Source: Allium sativum
Lineage: Eukaryota; Streptophyta; Magnoliopsida; Asparagales; Amaryllidaceae
NCBI GenBank assembly: GCA_030737875.1
Contig: CM060912.1
Span: 202,567,231-202,631,230 of the forward strand
DNA length: 64,000 bases
Reading direction: 5' to 3'
The position numbers and the translations under genes are program-made. The notes beneath the pieces are model-generated. The model searched no databases. It was given only the letters and a program-made list of their open reading frames with translations, and had not been told where the DNA came from. This document shows, one piece after another, positions 22,316 through 33,976 of this stretch; position 1 is the first letter of the stretch, and every line of letters starts with the position of its first letter.

Positions 22316-23092
22316 TTGCAATCGGTTAGAGTGGTCCGGGAATATCCGGATGTCTTCGAAGAGGTGAAGGGCTTACCTCCGAAGCGGGAGATAGACTTCC
22401 GCATATATCTCGTAGATAATGCAAAGCCCGTTGCGTTGCCCGTTAGACACATGGCTCCGTGGGAAAGGCAAGAGCTCAGTAAACAGATTAAAGAGCTTCT
22501 AGAGAAGGGGTTCATTAGGAGGAGTATTTCAGAATGGGGCGCTCCAGTGGTGTTCGCCACAAAGGCGGATGGTTCACTCCGTCTTTGTGTTGACTATAGG
22601 GAGCTCAACAAGCTAACAAAAAAGAATAGGCACCCTCTCCCCATAATTGATGATCTGTCTGATCAGCTTGTAGGAGCGTCTGTTTTCTCCCAACTCGATT
22701 TAGCGACCGGATTTCATCAGCTAAGGGTGGCTGAAGATAGTATCGATAAGACATTATTCAGAACCCCAGACGGCTTCTTTGAATGGCTTGTCATGCCTTT
22801 TGGCTTGACAAACGCGCCCGCTTACTTCGTGGACCTAATGACTAGGGTGTTCAGAGATTTCCTCAATAAGTTCGTAGTGGTCTTCGTAGACGATATCTTG
22901 ATCTTCTCAAAGAGTGAAGAAGAGCATGCTCAGCACTTAAGGGCAATCATGGAAACTCTGCGATTCCATCAGCTAAAAGCCAAATTCTCTAAATGCCACT
23001 TTTGGAGAGAAGAAGTGAGGTTCCTTGGGCACATAGTATCCAAAGAAGGGTTAGCTGTGGACCCTGCTAAGGTAGTAGCTGTACAGGATTAG
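22316..23092 (+). pseudogene. pol: Reverse transcriptase domain of pol
   Basis: Recognisable RT blocks in order: [29 protein letters not shown] (first catalytic Asp), [12 protein letters not shown] and FVDDILIFS, with the catalytic Asp pair at 22889-22894. The thumb/connection [10 protein letters not shown] is present. The catalytic residues are intact, so this is the best-preserved part of the element. It ends at TAG 23090-23092, which replaces a codon where relatives usually have Trp (TGG); the frame continues beyond it. It copies element RNA to cDNA in cytoplasmic particles. Confidence 0.95.
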
Positions 23093-23665
23093 AAGACACC
23101 AAGGGATGCAACCGAGGTCCGAAGTTTTCTAGGACTAGCAGGTTTCTACCGAAAATTCATGAGGGATTTTGCGAAAATCTCAGCTCCACTCACAAGGCTG
23201 ACCAAGAAGAATCTAGTGTTCAATTGGGACTTGGATTGCGAGTTTGCTTTCCAACGACTAAAAAGGGCTCTTACAACAACCCCAGTTTTGACGTTGCCAG
23301 ATGGAAGCAAGATGTTCACAGTTTATACAGATGCATGTAGGACAGGGCTAGGCGCTATCTTAATGCAAGAAGGAAGGGTAGTAGCTTATGGTGGAAGGCT
23401 GTTGAAAGTGCATGAAAAGAACTACCCGACCCACAATCTTGAGTTAGCTGCCATCGTCTTTGCACTCAAGTCTTGGCGACACTATCTCCTAGGTGAGAAG
23501 TTCGAACTTTACACTGACCATAAATCGTTGAAATATCTTTTCTCGCAAAAATATCCTAACTTGAGGCAATAGAGATGGATGGAGTTTCTTGCCTCATACG
23601 ATTTCGAGATCTCCTACACTCCGGGCAAAGGCAACGTAGTGGCAGACGCGTTGAGCCGAAAGAAA
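23093..23665 (+). pseudogene. pol: RT connection and RNase H domain of pol
   Basis: Open in the RT frame after the TAG at 23090, with [13 protein letters not shown], then RNase H. The acidic residues are visible: TDA (Asp 23330-23332), LELAA (Glu 23441-23443), YTDHKSL (Asp 23516-23518) and VVADALSRK (Asp 23645-23647). TAG at 23570-23572 interrupts after NLRQ. Ser of the usual TDAS is Cys here, and the usual YASR is YGGR. RNase H removes the RNA template during reverse transcription. Confidence 0.93.
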
Positions 23666-24703
23666 CTGACCCTAAGCCCGCTGTTTGTTGAAAGGCAAAG
23701 CCTAGAGTTTATAGCCAGATTTAACTTTAGGCCCTCCTCCAATTTTGTACCGGGCCTGCTAGCATCTCTCGAAGTATGCCCGACTTTAGTGGACTCAATA
23801 GGGATGGCACAACGCGAAGACCCTCAGCATGTGGAGACGATTGATAGGCTAATTAGGGGTGAGACTTCAAGTCACCTCAACAGATACTCCATCGACGATA
23901 AGGGTTGGCTAAGGCGAGACGGAAGACTATGCGTTCCACAGACAAGGGATTTAGTAAAGAAGGTTCTTGAGGAAGCACATCACTCCAAGATGACGATACA
24001 TCTAGGCGGAGATAAAATGTACAAGGACATGAAGAGAACTTTCTTTTGGAGCGGCATGAAGAAAGACGTGGCAGAATTCGTTTCAAAGTGTATGGTTTGC
24101 CAACAGGTTAAGGCGGAATAGAAGAAACCTGGCGGTTTGCTCCATCCTCTAGAGGTTCTGCAGTGGAAGTGGGATAGCTTCTCAATGGACTTCATTGATG
24201 GGTTGCCTAGGTCTAGAAGAGGCAACACTAGCATTTGGGTAATAGTGGATAGGCTTACTAAAAGCGCCCACTTTTTACCTGTCAAGAGTAAAAGAACTGC
24301 CTCATCCCTAGCATCTCTTTATCTCAAGGAAATTGTTCGACTCCATGGAATACCATCCAGTATTATTAGTGACCGAGACCCTATCTTCACAAGTGAGTTT
24401 TGGCGGAGTCTGCAAGAAGCGGTAGGCGCACAGTTATGCTTGAGTACAGCCTATCACCCCCAAACCGACGGCCAGACGGAAAGAGTGAACAGAGTTTTGG
24501 AGGACCTTTTAAGACTGTGCGTCCTTGACTTCGGAGGGACATGGGAAGACCATCTTCCTTTGGTGGAATTTGCCTACAACAACAGCTACCAAGCCACCAT
24601 CGGAATGGCGCCCTTCGAAGCTTTATATGGAAGGTTGTGCCGATCGCCCGCTTGTTGGTGGGAGTCTACTGATAAGCTCATACTTGGGCCAGATATGATC
24701 TGA
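23666..24703 (+). pseudogene. pol: Integrase zinc finger and catalytic core of pol
   Basis: Zinc-binding HHCC segment about 23970-24100 (HHSKMTIH then CMVC). TAG at 24119-24121 follows AE. The catalytic core has Asp in MDFIDG (24188-24190), Asp in SDRDPIF (24371-24373) and Glu in DGQTER (24479-24481); the last two are 35 residues apart between them, the canonical DX35E spacing. [11 protein letters not shown] and [20 protein letters not shown] are strongly typical of chromovirus integrase. The segment ends at TGA 24701-24703. All three catalytic residues are present. Confidence 0.95.
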
Positions 24704-25315
24704 GAGACTTCAGAGAAAGTAGACTTGATACGAAGAAGGATGAAGACAGCCCAAGACAGACAGAAATCCTATGCCAACAAGAGGAGGACCGACCTTGAAT
24801 TTGAGGTTGAGGACAGAGTTTTTCTTAAGGTATCTCCGCTAAGGAAAGTTGTTCGTTTTGGAACCACAGGAAAGCTATCACCAAGGTTCGTAGGGCCATT
24901 TCCTATCATCGAGAAAATTGGGGAAATGGCCTATGGATTAGAGCTACCTAAAAAACTAGCCGGAGTTCACAACGTTTTTCGTCTTTCGCACCTCTGAAAA
25001 TGTCTACATGAATCTGTGGAAGTGGTAGAGCCAAGCATCCTAGAAGAAGCTGAAGTGGAACGCGAAGCAACCATGAGGAAAGTTCCAACCCGCATCTTAG
25101 GAACTGAAGTGAAAAAGCTACGCAACCGCGAAGTCAAGCGCGTCAAAGTTCAGTGGAGCGACGCCGAGGAAGACGCAACTTGGGAAACTGAAGCTAGAAT
25201 ACACGCAGCCTACCCTTTTTCTTTTCGAGGGTACATTTTTTATCTTTCTTTTTCCTTACGTTGCGCTTTTATCTATCTTTTTAGGTATATCTCCTCAACC
25301 TTATCTTTTAGGTAG
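24704..25315 (+). pseudogene. pol: Integrase C terminus with GPF module and chromodomain-like tail
   Basis: The same frame continues past TGA 24701: RQKSYANKRR, FLKVSP, KLSPRFVGPFPI (GPF/Y module, about 24871-24906) and GVHNVFRLSHL, then TGA at 24995-24997. The tail (about 25078-25215) has a RILG..VKKLRNREV..VKVQW pattern followed by EDATWETE, the arrangement of chromovirus chromodomains that target insertion to heterochromatin. The frame ends TAG 25313-25315 after a hydrophobic, probably non-native extension. Confidence 0.85.
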
Positions 25316-25814
25316 AGACCCTTTGGATGAAAACATGTAATTGAAACATGTTATGGATGATGGTTGCAAGTGGTTGCAAGTGATTGCTAGTGGTTGCTCG
25401 TGGTTGCATATACACACACAATTTAGGTTTTAGATCGGCTCAGTCACTTCATATTGCATATGCATATATGTACTTATATTCGTATATAGTTGAAGTTTAA
25501 TGTGTTGTCATATGGATGTTACATTTATATATGAATGATTGTGCACTCATGTAGAATCATGAATAGGGAAATTTGCATACATAATGGATTCATGACACTT
25601 ACATAATTTGCATTAAGGAGGTCAACTGAATCAGTTGGCCGCCTGATTTTGCATAAGATAAGTACATGTACACACAATTTGCATATGATCATGAAGCATT
25701 AGAAGTCTTTTAAGGACAATGGATACTCGTGTTTGATGGATGAGTAGATGGACGTTTGGATGTTAGGATATACATTCGTCCTGAACTTGAAGATTTCGGG
25801 GACGAAATCCTTTT
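25316..25814 (+). other. 3' untranslated region of Tekay-like element
   Basis: Non-coding. It contains a short direct repeat cluster of GGTTGCAAGTG/GGTTGCTCGTG units (about 25363-25408), mirrored in element B at about 7695-7745, and a conserved stem-loop at 25620-25640 (GGTCAACTGA / TCAGTTGGCC). The whole stretch aligns with 7660-8160 of element B, showing that the 3' untranslated region is conserved between a coding and a non-coding family. Confidence 0.7.
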
Positions 25815-25827
25815 AAGTGGGGGAGAA
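25815..25827 (+). other. Tekay-like polypurine tract
   Basis: AAGTGGGGGAGAA directly before the 3' LTR at 25828, after GGGGACGAAATCCTTTT. The classic Tekay/Del-type 3' junction. Confidence 0.9.
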
Positions 25828-28800
25828 TGTAACACCCCGTGTATTCTATAACAGTGAAATTCACAAATTAAAGTATAATTAATTTCAAATCAAAGAATTA
25901 AGGGAAACGTGATACGCCATTTCGTTCGTCTCAGAATTCTGCTTGGGATAGAGTCCGAGTTTGCATAAAACGGACTCCGTATGAAGAAGATATGGCCTCC
26001 GGAAGTTTCAGAATTCAGTTTGAAATTTAAACAGCTCAGAAAATCAATTCAAATTTCAAAAATCGGGCCGGATGGGCCAGGGCGGGAATTTTCCCGCCCA
26101 AGGCACCCAGGTCGACTAGGTAGTCGACCTGGGCTACCCAGGTCGACTGGGTAGTCGATCTGGGGCACCCAGGACGACTACCAAGTCGACACAGGGGTCG
26201 ACTGGGGAGTCGACCTGGCCCCTGAGCCAGGTCGAACCCAGCCCCCCTGGCTGGCCTGGTCTGTCCTTGGCCGAATTCCTGAGCCTTGCCTTGTCACAAG
26301 GGCTAGGTGTCAGCTCCTGATTGGTCTCTCCTTCAAACGAATGACTAATATTAATCCAAGCTCCATCGACGGTTCTAATCAACTCATAAACTCTATAAAA
26401 AGGACCTAAGACTCCACCTAATTCATACAAATAAAAATGAGAATGAGACCGTCATGCTGCTGAGGAAAGACTAGGAGTAGCCGTCAAAATTGAGAGACGA
26501 TTAGGAGACAATTCAAAAGCCTAAAGCAATGACAACTAAATCAAAACAACGCCTACAACAAAGGATAACATCTCCAAATTCAGAATTCAGAATTCAGAAT
26601 TCAGAATTCATAAACCTGAATTGAAGATTCGTCATACGTTGTAAGTAGAGTGCTATTCCGATGTGAATGAATAATTGTGTTTTGATTTGTGTAAAATGAG
26701 AAATGGAATTGTATTTAATTTGTGGCGATAATAATTCATAATTGTACGTTGCTATGATTCTAATTACGAATCGATTTGGGATATTGTGGTATAACGATGT
26801 AAGGCCTATTGGATATTTGCAAGTATGTGATTCATGTTGAAAGTTAACGACTATATGTTTGTGGTAGTTTATTTGAGATTCATGCAAGTATATGGTTCAC
26901 TATTATGCCAACATGATGTACATTTTTTTTATGATCACTTTTAGTGTGTATTTGGTTTCAATTAAGTATTATGGTTTATATGAATTTATGTTGGAATTGG
27001 CATCATGGTTCAAGTGTAAAAACCATACTTTTGTATTAGTGACAAAAGCAAGCATCTTTGTGAACTTGTATTAATTCTATGAACATGACTAAACTATGTT
27101 TGGTGTTATGCCTAATTGAGACATGTTTTAGGCCTATGTTGTTATCAAAATCATATGAAGATATATGTGACACATAATTACGTTAGATTTACATTCCCAT
27201 TTGCAAGCTTACATGAATAGATTAAAAACCATGATTCATGTTTAGGTATGTTTATGCCATGATTACATGAATAGATTAAAAACCATGATTCATGTTTAGG
27301 TATGTTTATGCCATGATTCTATGCTATTACAACGCAAGTTCACAAGTGCCTAATTTATGTTAATTAGATCGTTATGTTGCAAGTTCATGCGTTCACACTC
27401 CCCTTTTGATGTTACTTAGAATATATAAACACCATGTTCTAAGCCTCCCCTTTTTTTCATGTGGCTAAGTTGGGTTTAAATGTTAAACCCAACATATGTT
27501 ATATTGTAGCGAACGTATAAAACGGGGGTAATGATGTTTGGGTTAAAATATAAACATATGTGTTGGCATGTTTGACGCATGCCAACGACCTTGAAAACAA
27601 TTAAGTGGTATAAATTAATTTTACCCAATAAAGATGAATTTGAATAATGGGCCGCAAATATTTACATATAAAAAGAAAAGAGACAAAATACGTAAATTTA
27701 GAAAATATGATGTGTTTAACACGAGGTTGGATTGAGTTGTGATGTAAACCTGCCCGGAACCGCCCGGATGTCCAGTGGTCACAACAATACTTATCCAATG
27801 TGGGTGGTTAAACACTGAGCCCAATAAAGACCCGAGGTTAGCTTGAGTTGTGACGTAAGACTGCCCGGAACCAACCGGCAACAGGCAGTCACAACAATAT
27901 CTGTCTAATGTGAGAGGTCGATGCTTTAATAAGACAATTAAGGCTGAGTCAGGATTTATAGGATTAAGTAATACTTAATCAAAATTGGAAAATGCTAAGC
28001 TATACAGACTGATTGGGGGTTAGGTTTACAAAACACTTAACCAACTTAGCATGTTGGCTAGAAATAGAAAACCTAGTAGCGGGGGACCCTTTTCAGCAGT
28101 AACCCTACAAGGTGTATCAGGATACCCTGAACTAGGCAGGCTGAGGCACGATTACTGGGCTGACTGTAAGAGGTCAAATCGACGGTGGTGGTGCAGCAGT
28201 GTAGGTTCTAACGGGGTGCGGGCGTGCACACACTCCGGCGCAGAAAAATAAGGCATTGGGCACCAGTAGTATACCTGTGCATTCTAGAATTGTGTCGAGC
28301 CGCCACCATGGGACTTGATACACCCCATGGTGGGACCAACATAGGTAACTACAACATCGGGGGGCCGTAAGACACATGTAACTATGCGAGTAAGAGCCGA
28401 TCATTAGAAATGGATCACTTCACCCTGATTATGGGGTGCCTGTTGGGAACTAGTTTATTGGGGTGCAGAGATTTATATGGGGTACGATAGTATATTCGAC
28501 TCTAGACAACTTAACTTAGTTTATGGTGCTTTCCCATTTCCAGTCTATACTTATCATGCCTAATTCTTTATTCATAGACCGAATAGTCCTAGACTTACTC
28601 AGGATTTATGTCTGACCCTACTTTTCTCTCGTCTTCTTTTCTTTCGTCACCCCCCCCCCCCCAGGTCCATAGGGAGGGAATACCGTAGCTTGACCAGTTT
28701 TTACATCCAGCTTGAAGAGAAAGAATGTATTGCTTGGATCTCTTTCGTTTTGGACTATGGCTTTGGACATCAATTATGGGACATATGCGGTTTACTTATG

Positions 28801-29052
28801 TTTTTATGCTTCTTTAAATAATGTAATCAAGACAGTTATGAAAATGTAATGTTTTTGGAAGTATTGTAAGACAATTATGACATGGTTTGTGTAACACGTA
28901 TTTTGTTGAAATAAAAATTGCTGTTGTTTTCCGCTGTTCAAAAATATGTGTATTTATATCTATCTTCTGTATCTGTGACTTATACTTATAAACCTCCACC
29001 AAAATTAGGGCATTCCCTTTGAGAGTGACCCTAACGGAGGTGGGGTGTTTCA
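25828..29052 (+). repeat. Tekay-like 3' LTR (3225 bp)
   Basis: Direct copy of 17502-20698: leader block 25913-25997, E2F-like palindrome 26080-26099, GTCGAC cluster about 26105-26215, TATA from 26394, GTAAGT 26641-26646, hairpin pair about 27718-27920, C-tract with CAG ending 28664, AATAAA 28910-28915, end GGTGTTTCA. The GAATTC-AGAATTC run near 26579-26608 is expanded relative to the 5' LTR. Confidence 0.93.
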
Positions 29053-29096
29053 TGATCCCTAATGAAAACACAATCATACACATACATACATATATA

Positions 29097-29133
<37 letters not shown>

Positions 29134-30397
29134 GTTGAAGCATAACTGACGAACCCATGAACTAAGATAGGAAAGGAATTCGAGGAGTTTACTCACTTAT
29201 ATTAAATACTGATGTCGCTTGCAAACTATATGCTGCCTTGCCATCTACCTTGCAGGCTTTCTACTTCCATGATTACTTCATAATTTTTCATAGTGAACTA
29301 GCATGTGTGAAGTTTATTTATAGACGAAGAGGTTAAGGCTTAACTCGGGTAGGATTTTGGGTTAAGCAGGGTATGGTTTGCAGTAGTTTTAAACAGGGTT
29401 GATATTTTATTGAAAGCAACCTATGTAAAGGCCATTCAAAAGATTTTCCTCCAGGCTATAAGTGTACATGGCCAGCTATGACTATGATGTATACATTTAT
29501 GTAAAATCCCATGTGCAATAGACTTAAGAACTAGGCTTATACGGGTAAGGTGTGGCTGTCTCAAAACTGATGTACATGGTGTAAATGCAGCAGCCGACAG
29601 GTGATAGTGATGTGGTGATTTTATTTATCAATACAATTAAAATTAATGCTATCAAGCTTTGATCCTAAGCCATACCCATGATCTTGTTGTACAATTCTAT
29701 ACCTATGTATGTACCTCATCTATCAACAAATTTAGGCCTTGCACCCTAGGCAAATCACCTTCCTAAATCACATAAATGCTTGTCCTCTTCATAGCTATAT
29801 TTTTCATAGTCAAAATGCATGTCCTATCTTATTTATATATACACTACCTATAACTTACATGTGAAGTGAACATGTAGTATCACCTTAGGTAGCTTCACGT
29901 CTAATAAGCTTAGTTTGAACAAAATTTGTTAAAACATTTGGCACTTGTTAATATCTACATATAACAAGTTAACACAAAGATATATATAGTATAATGATTG
30001 TTCTAAATTGAATGAGTTTGATCTTATTATCAAAGAAATTGAATACCTATCATAAATGAATATTTTCCTTTGGTTTCCTTTGCAATGAAGTAATCACATT
30101 TTACATAAGCTAATTCTATCTAAATTTCTTCATGTGAAATATTGTACTTAAGTAATTATATTACGTGAGTTTTTAACCAATATAAAAATATAATAAAAAT
30201 GAAAATACATCCATTACTTATTTATAAAAACATATGCATTGGTTAAGGATGTTTAAAACATAAATATAAAAATATTCTTTGAATTTCTCCTAATATCTTC
30301 CAAATATATAAATACTAATTAATTTAGTTTAATTTAATTACTAGCATAATCTATATATTATAGATTACAAAATTAGTCTAGAAGTCGGGTCGTTACA
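29053..30397 (-). mobile_element. H: probable minus-strand LTR start, interrupted by the Tekay-like insertion
   Basis: On the minus strand it starts TGTAACGACCCGACTTC at 30397, like other LTRs here, then has a TATA box (TATAAATA, 29315-29322) and a donor-like GTGAGTAAAC near 29190. This is the same TATA-leader-GTGAGT layout. It would continue leftwards beyond the Tekay-like insertion from 17496; its far end and partner LTR are not identified. It contains a TG/TA microsatellite (29090-29133). Confidence 0.5.
29090..29133. repeat. TG/TA microsatellite
   Basis: About nine TG dinucleotides followed by about ten TA dinucleotides. It creates a spurious minus-strand frame encoding alternating His/Thr and Ile/Tyr. 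Confidence 0.9.
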
Positions 30398-31032
30398 TTC
30401 AATTTTTAAGATTCTATTATTTTTTTGCACCTCAATCTAGAAAATTCTCCATAAAGATGTTAATTTTGATTATGTTGCAGTTTTGATTTTAGATCTATGC
30501 TTTGAATTTAAAAGTGTGATATTAATAGTTTCCCTCTTTATTGTATCTATCCTTATTTTTATTTATGGAAAATTATTTGTTGAATTCCTGTAAATTAATC
30601 TATTTTTATCCTTTTTGTGTAAAAAGGCGGTGTTTGAAATCATAATGAATACTCGCAAATAAGAACGAAGAGATGTGTGAACTACGAATATATTTACATT
30701 GTTTACACTATCTCTTCCAAATAAAAGATTAAACATTTCTTATAACTTCAAATACGCTAAAAGAAAATTGGTGTTTGACTAATTTAAAGAAATTATCGCA
30801 AAAGGTACCCTTACGAGTTTTCTTCTAGCAAATCAAAATATGAAAAGATTGTTCTGGTTAATATTGGGATTAGAACATATTTTGCTAGGATTAAGAATTT
30901 TTAGTATTATCTTGTTCGTACATAATTGCTATACTTGTTAAATATCATCCACTTTCTGTTAGTTATTTTTATCATTAAGTTAACATTTAGGTTAGGTTTG
31001 GTATGGAGTATTCCTCAACTATTGGTGGCAAT
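30398..31032. other. Unassigned AT-rich sequence between LTR fragments H and F
   Basis: About 635 bp, strongly AT-rich, with no open frame of note, no repeats and no element termini inside. It may be original host intergenic DNA into which the surrounding elements inserted. Confidence 0.4.
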
Positions 31033-32674
31033 TGTAATGACCAGGAATTTCGCTCGATCCGAATCAGTCGTTGAACCGATCAAGACCATTCGAATCGCCT
31101 GATTGTTTTGAGAACACGACAAATTAGAACACAGATAGAAGAACATTTCATTTCTTATTACAACAATTCCATCAGAATACAAGAATATACAGAGTACGAA
31201 TGAATAAAATACATTCGATAAATATCAGAGATTTAAATTACATTTAAATACATTACTGCAGCGGAAAATAATACAAAACACAACTAGAAGTAATACACAG
31301 ATACAGAGCTTTCCGAGTATCGTTCCAGCTGTAAATCAGGATCCTGTGAATATAAATCTGCAAAACCAAAACTACTAGCTGCCCGTGTCAAAATAAGGGC
31401 ACCTAGAGTTTAGGTTAAAACAATAAACTCTAGGTCAGTCATGGGACTGGTGTGAGAACTAAAACAGTTATTTAAAACTTTACTTTAAATCAGATATATC
31501 AAGGGACCACACCGTATAACACGGAACGGGTTTCCTCCCAAGAATACCAGTGCATATAACAAAATAGCGCAATGCTTTTTGGAAAAATGAAGCTATTATA
31601 AGACCCAGGTCCTATCACACAATGCAACGCAAGCCGGGGGATAGGGTTTTCCCTTATAATAGCCAAACATGCTTAGTACGTTTAAAACAAATCATTTGAT
31701 ACTATTATAAGTGCATAGTGTATAAAACAACTTCAAATCATAAGTATCAATCATAGGCGGCATGGGTACCATATATCATGTCGCAAATACTAGGCTCTAC
31801 AAATAAAACCGCAAAGTCACGTATTTGGAAATTGGATTTCCGTCTGTGAACCGAGGCAAAAGATAGTCCTCTATCGATTCGAGACTGTCTAGCCCGAGTC
31901 TCAGGAACAGCCGCAACTGCCCCTTGGATCGTCAGGGCCGGTCCACCGATGGGGATTATAATGCCTAAACACTACGTTTCCCCGCCCTTTGGGGCGTAAA
32001 TGAGCCAACAAATGACCCCTTCGGCTTCACATAGTCAGCGATATATCCGAGGCGCCTCGCAACAGTAACAACCACATAAGTCAAACTCGTCAGGGCGTGT
32101 AAAACCACTGACACCACTTCTAGCTAGAAAGAAACGCATGTCCCCCTCGAGGTCCTCTCCCATTTTTGGCTCACCACCGGGGTGTGAGGCTCGCGAATCA
32201 ACGCTACTCAAAGCTATGCCACATAGGATGTGCTTTGATCATCAACTACAAGACTCTGCTTTTCAACAGAAGCCTTGATCATTTGCATCTTAGCATGCCA
32301 CACAGGCAATTCACGCTATGGAACCGATATCAATCACATAGAATGAAATCTGATGTCAGGCACACATCCATTTACAAGTCCGTTCTAGGTCTGAACGTAA
32401 CCGGAGGCACCTAGTACCCCGCATATCCATCGATCTCTAAGTACGTCTGGACGACCACCAACTGATTCCCTCCTCTTGGTTGTACAGCCCAATCAAGATT
32501 ATCAGTAATTATCCAAACGACGTGAAGACCTCCGGTCTTCAACCACCGTCTTCATCTTCGACACCACGTCGAATCAGTTATTCAGAATTGGATAAACCCG
32601 GTCTTTCTGAATAACTCGCGTATATAATAAACAAGTGTTACACAAACACAACTTACGCCTCATTGCAATACATC
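31033..32674 (-). mobile_element. F: minus-strand LTR fragment related to element C, interrupted by C
   Basis: The plus strand begins TGTAATGACC at 31033 (the LTR 3' end on the minus strand). The segment is the reverse complement of the last part of the C LTR (about 43648-45349), with substantial divergence. It breaks exactly where element C starts (32675). No PBS adjoins 31033, so this is the outer edge of a solo LTR or of a 3' LTR. The flank GCAAT (31028-31032) would be its target duplication. Confidence 0.8.
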
Positions 32675-33598
32675 TGTAATAACCCGGAAATCCGAGCCAA
32701 TTTAAAATTTTTATTTTGGCAAATTTAGTGAATTTTTATTATTTAAAATGAATTATTTTAAATAATATCAACGAGAAATTTATTTTGAATAGAATTCGAA
32801 CGTATATATTTATATCCATCGTCGTTAGAATATAAATATTTATTTTAAATTATAAAAGGAATCGAAAATGACGCGGTAGTTCGATAATTCGATTTCAAAC
32901 TTCAAATGAATGTACCGGGTGCAATATAAGCCGGATTTTAGTGAAACCAAAAATATTCGAATCTAATTGATAATATCTTTCCAAAAATCCGAAAAATCAA
33001 GATTTCATAGCGGGGGTCAAAAGTTATGCCCAGTTGAAAATTCAAAATAGTCGCTATGGAATTCTGGCCCTTAAAAATAGCCATTTTGCTAACGACCTCG
33101 GATTTCGACAAAACCACTTTTGTTGGATCCGGGATGTCATGTTATTGCTAGGTTTCAAATTTCATAATTTTTCGAATCCATATGTGAGGGTGGCAAAGGA
33201 AAACGCGTTTGGCCAGTTTCTGTTGATTTTAATCGACTGGAAAATGACCATTTTTCCAACGGTCTCAGAATTCGTCGAAACTACTTTTGTTAGGACCGTA
33301 TCGTCAATAAGAAGCTAGAAAATATTTTTCGGGAATTTCTCGGGTTCGTATGTGACCCCGGTAATTTGAAGTGTACGTTTAAATTGAATATATAAAGATT
33401 TATATTTTAATTTGAACGAAAACTGATCATAACAGCCGAATTGGATTACGAAACATATCCCATTGTGTTCGGAATGGGAGTAATTAGCTAGGGGCGACAG
33501 TCGTTGCGTCTCGATAGGGGTTCGAACGAAAAGTCAACTTTGTGGAGAAAATAAGAAAATAAAATAATATTTATAAAGGGTGGTCCACCCTTTTCTCC

Positions 33599-33976
33599 TT
33601 GACCCCGGTCAAACAACCCCTCCCCCAATTCACGTTCAAACGTAATCGAATAAAAAAAAGGAGGCGCAGCCGCTCCCCATCGAGCGTCGCTCTAGCGCCC
33701 CTCTCGCCAGTGGCGAGCGCCGCCCTTCAGCCTCCCCTTTCCCTTCTCCTCCACCCCCATCGATCCAGTCGAGCTCCCCTACCCCGTAAATCGCGACGCA
33801 AAGACCCCCCCAAATCCGAATGGAAACCGAGACCATCGGACACCAGTGGGACCCCGCCTCCTGCCCAAGCCTCCGACGCCCCCTCCGCTGCAAGCAACGC
33901 CTCCACAGCCATCTCCTCCTCTAAACCGATTCATAGCAAGAAGAACAGCCCCGCTCTTCTTCTTCTCTTTTGCTCG
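33599..33976 (+). other. GC-rich proline-coding-like leader in LTR C (not called as a gene)
   Basis: From just after the TATA box to the GTAAGT, composition shifts to GC/C-rich. An ATG frame (33599-34030, 143 codons) reads MTPVKQPLPQFTFK then Arg/Pro/Ser-rich sequence. In the 3' LTR (47306-47695) the frame starts alike but an indel moves it into a different Pro-rich frame, so the protein is not conserved. Composition and position suggest a transcribed 5' leader exon ending at the donor-like site. Confidence 0.45.

Larger units (their letters stand above)
17502..29052 (+). mobile_element. Tekay-like chromovirus retrotransposon, full length but decayed
   Basis: 11.55 kb: LTRs 17502-20698 and 25828-29052, PBS, gag-pol region 20884-25315, 3' untranslated region and polypurine tract, with a perfect TGATC target duplication. 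Domain order is gag, protease, RT, RNase H, integrase, chromodomain-like C terminus, which is Ty3/gypsy chromovirus order. The AGGACGAAA/GGGGACGAAAT-type pre-PPT motif and 3-kb LTRs suit the Tekay/Del lineage. About 12 differences in the first ~260 aligned LTR bases indicate a middle-aged insertion. The coding region has at least eight in-frame stops and several frameshifts, so it is not autonomous today. Confidence 0.95.

Noticed and set aside
24704..25315. Separate small genes in the stop-delimited pieces after the integrase core
   Set aside because: All pieces are in one frame and match the expected order of integrase C terminus and chromodomain; they are parts of one broken pol.
33636..33912. 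Minus-strand Arg/Gly-rich frames opposite the GC-rich leader of C (also 47349-47667)
   Set aside because: Shadow frames of a GC-rich region; composition explains the lack of stops.
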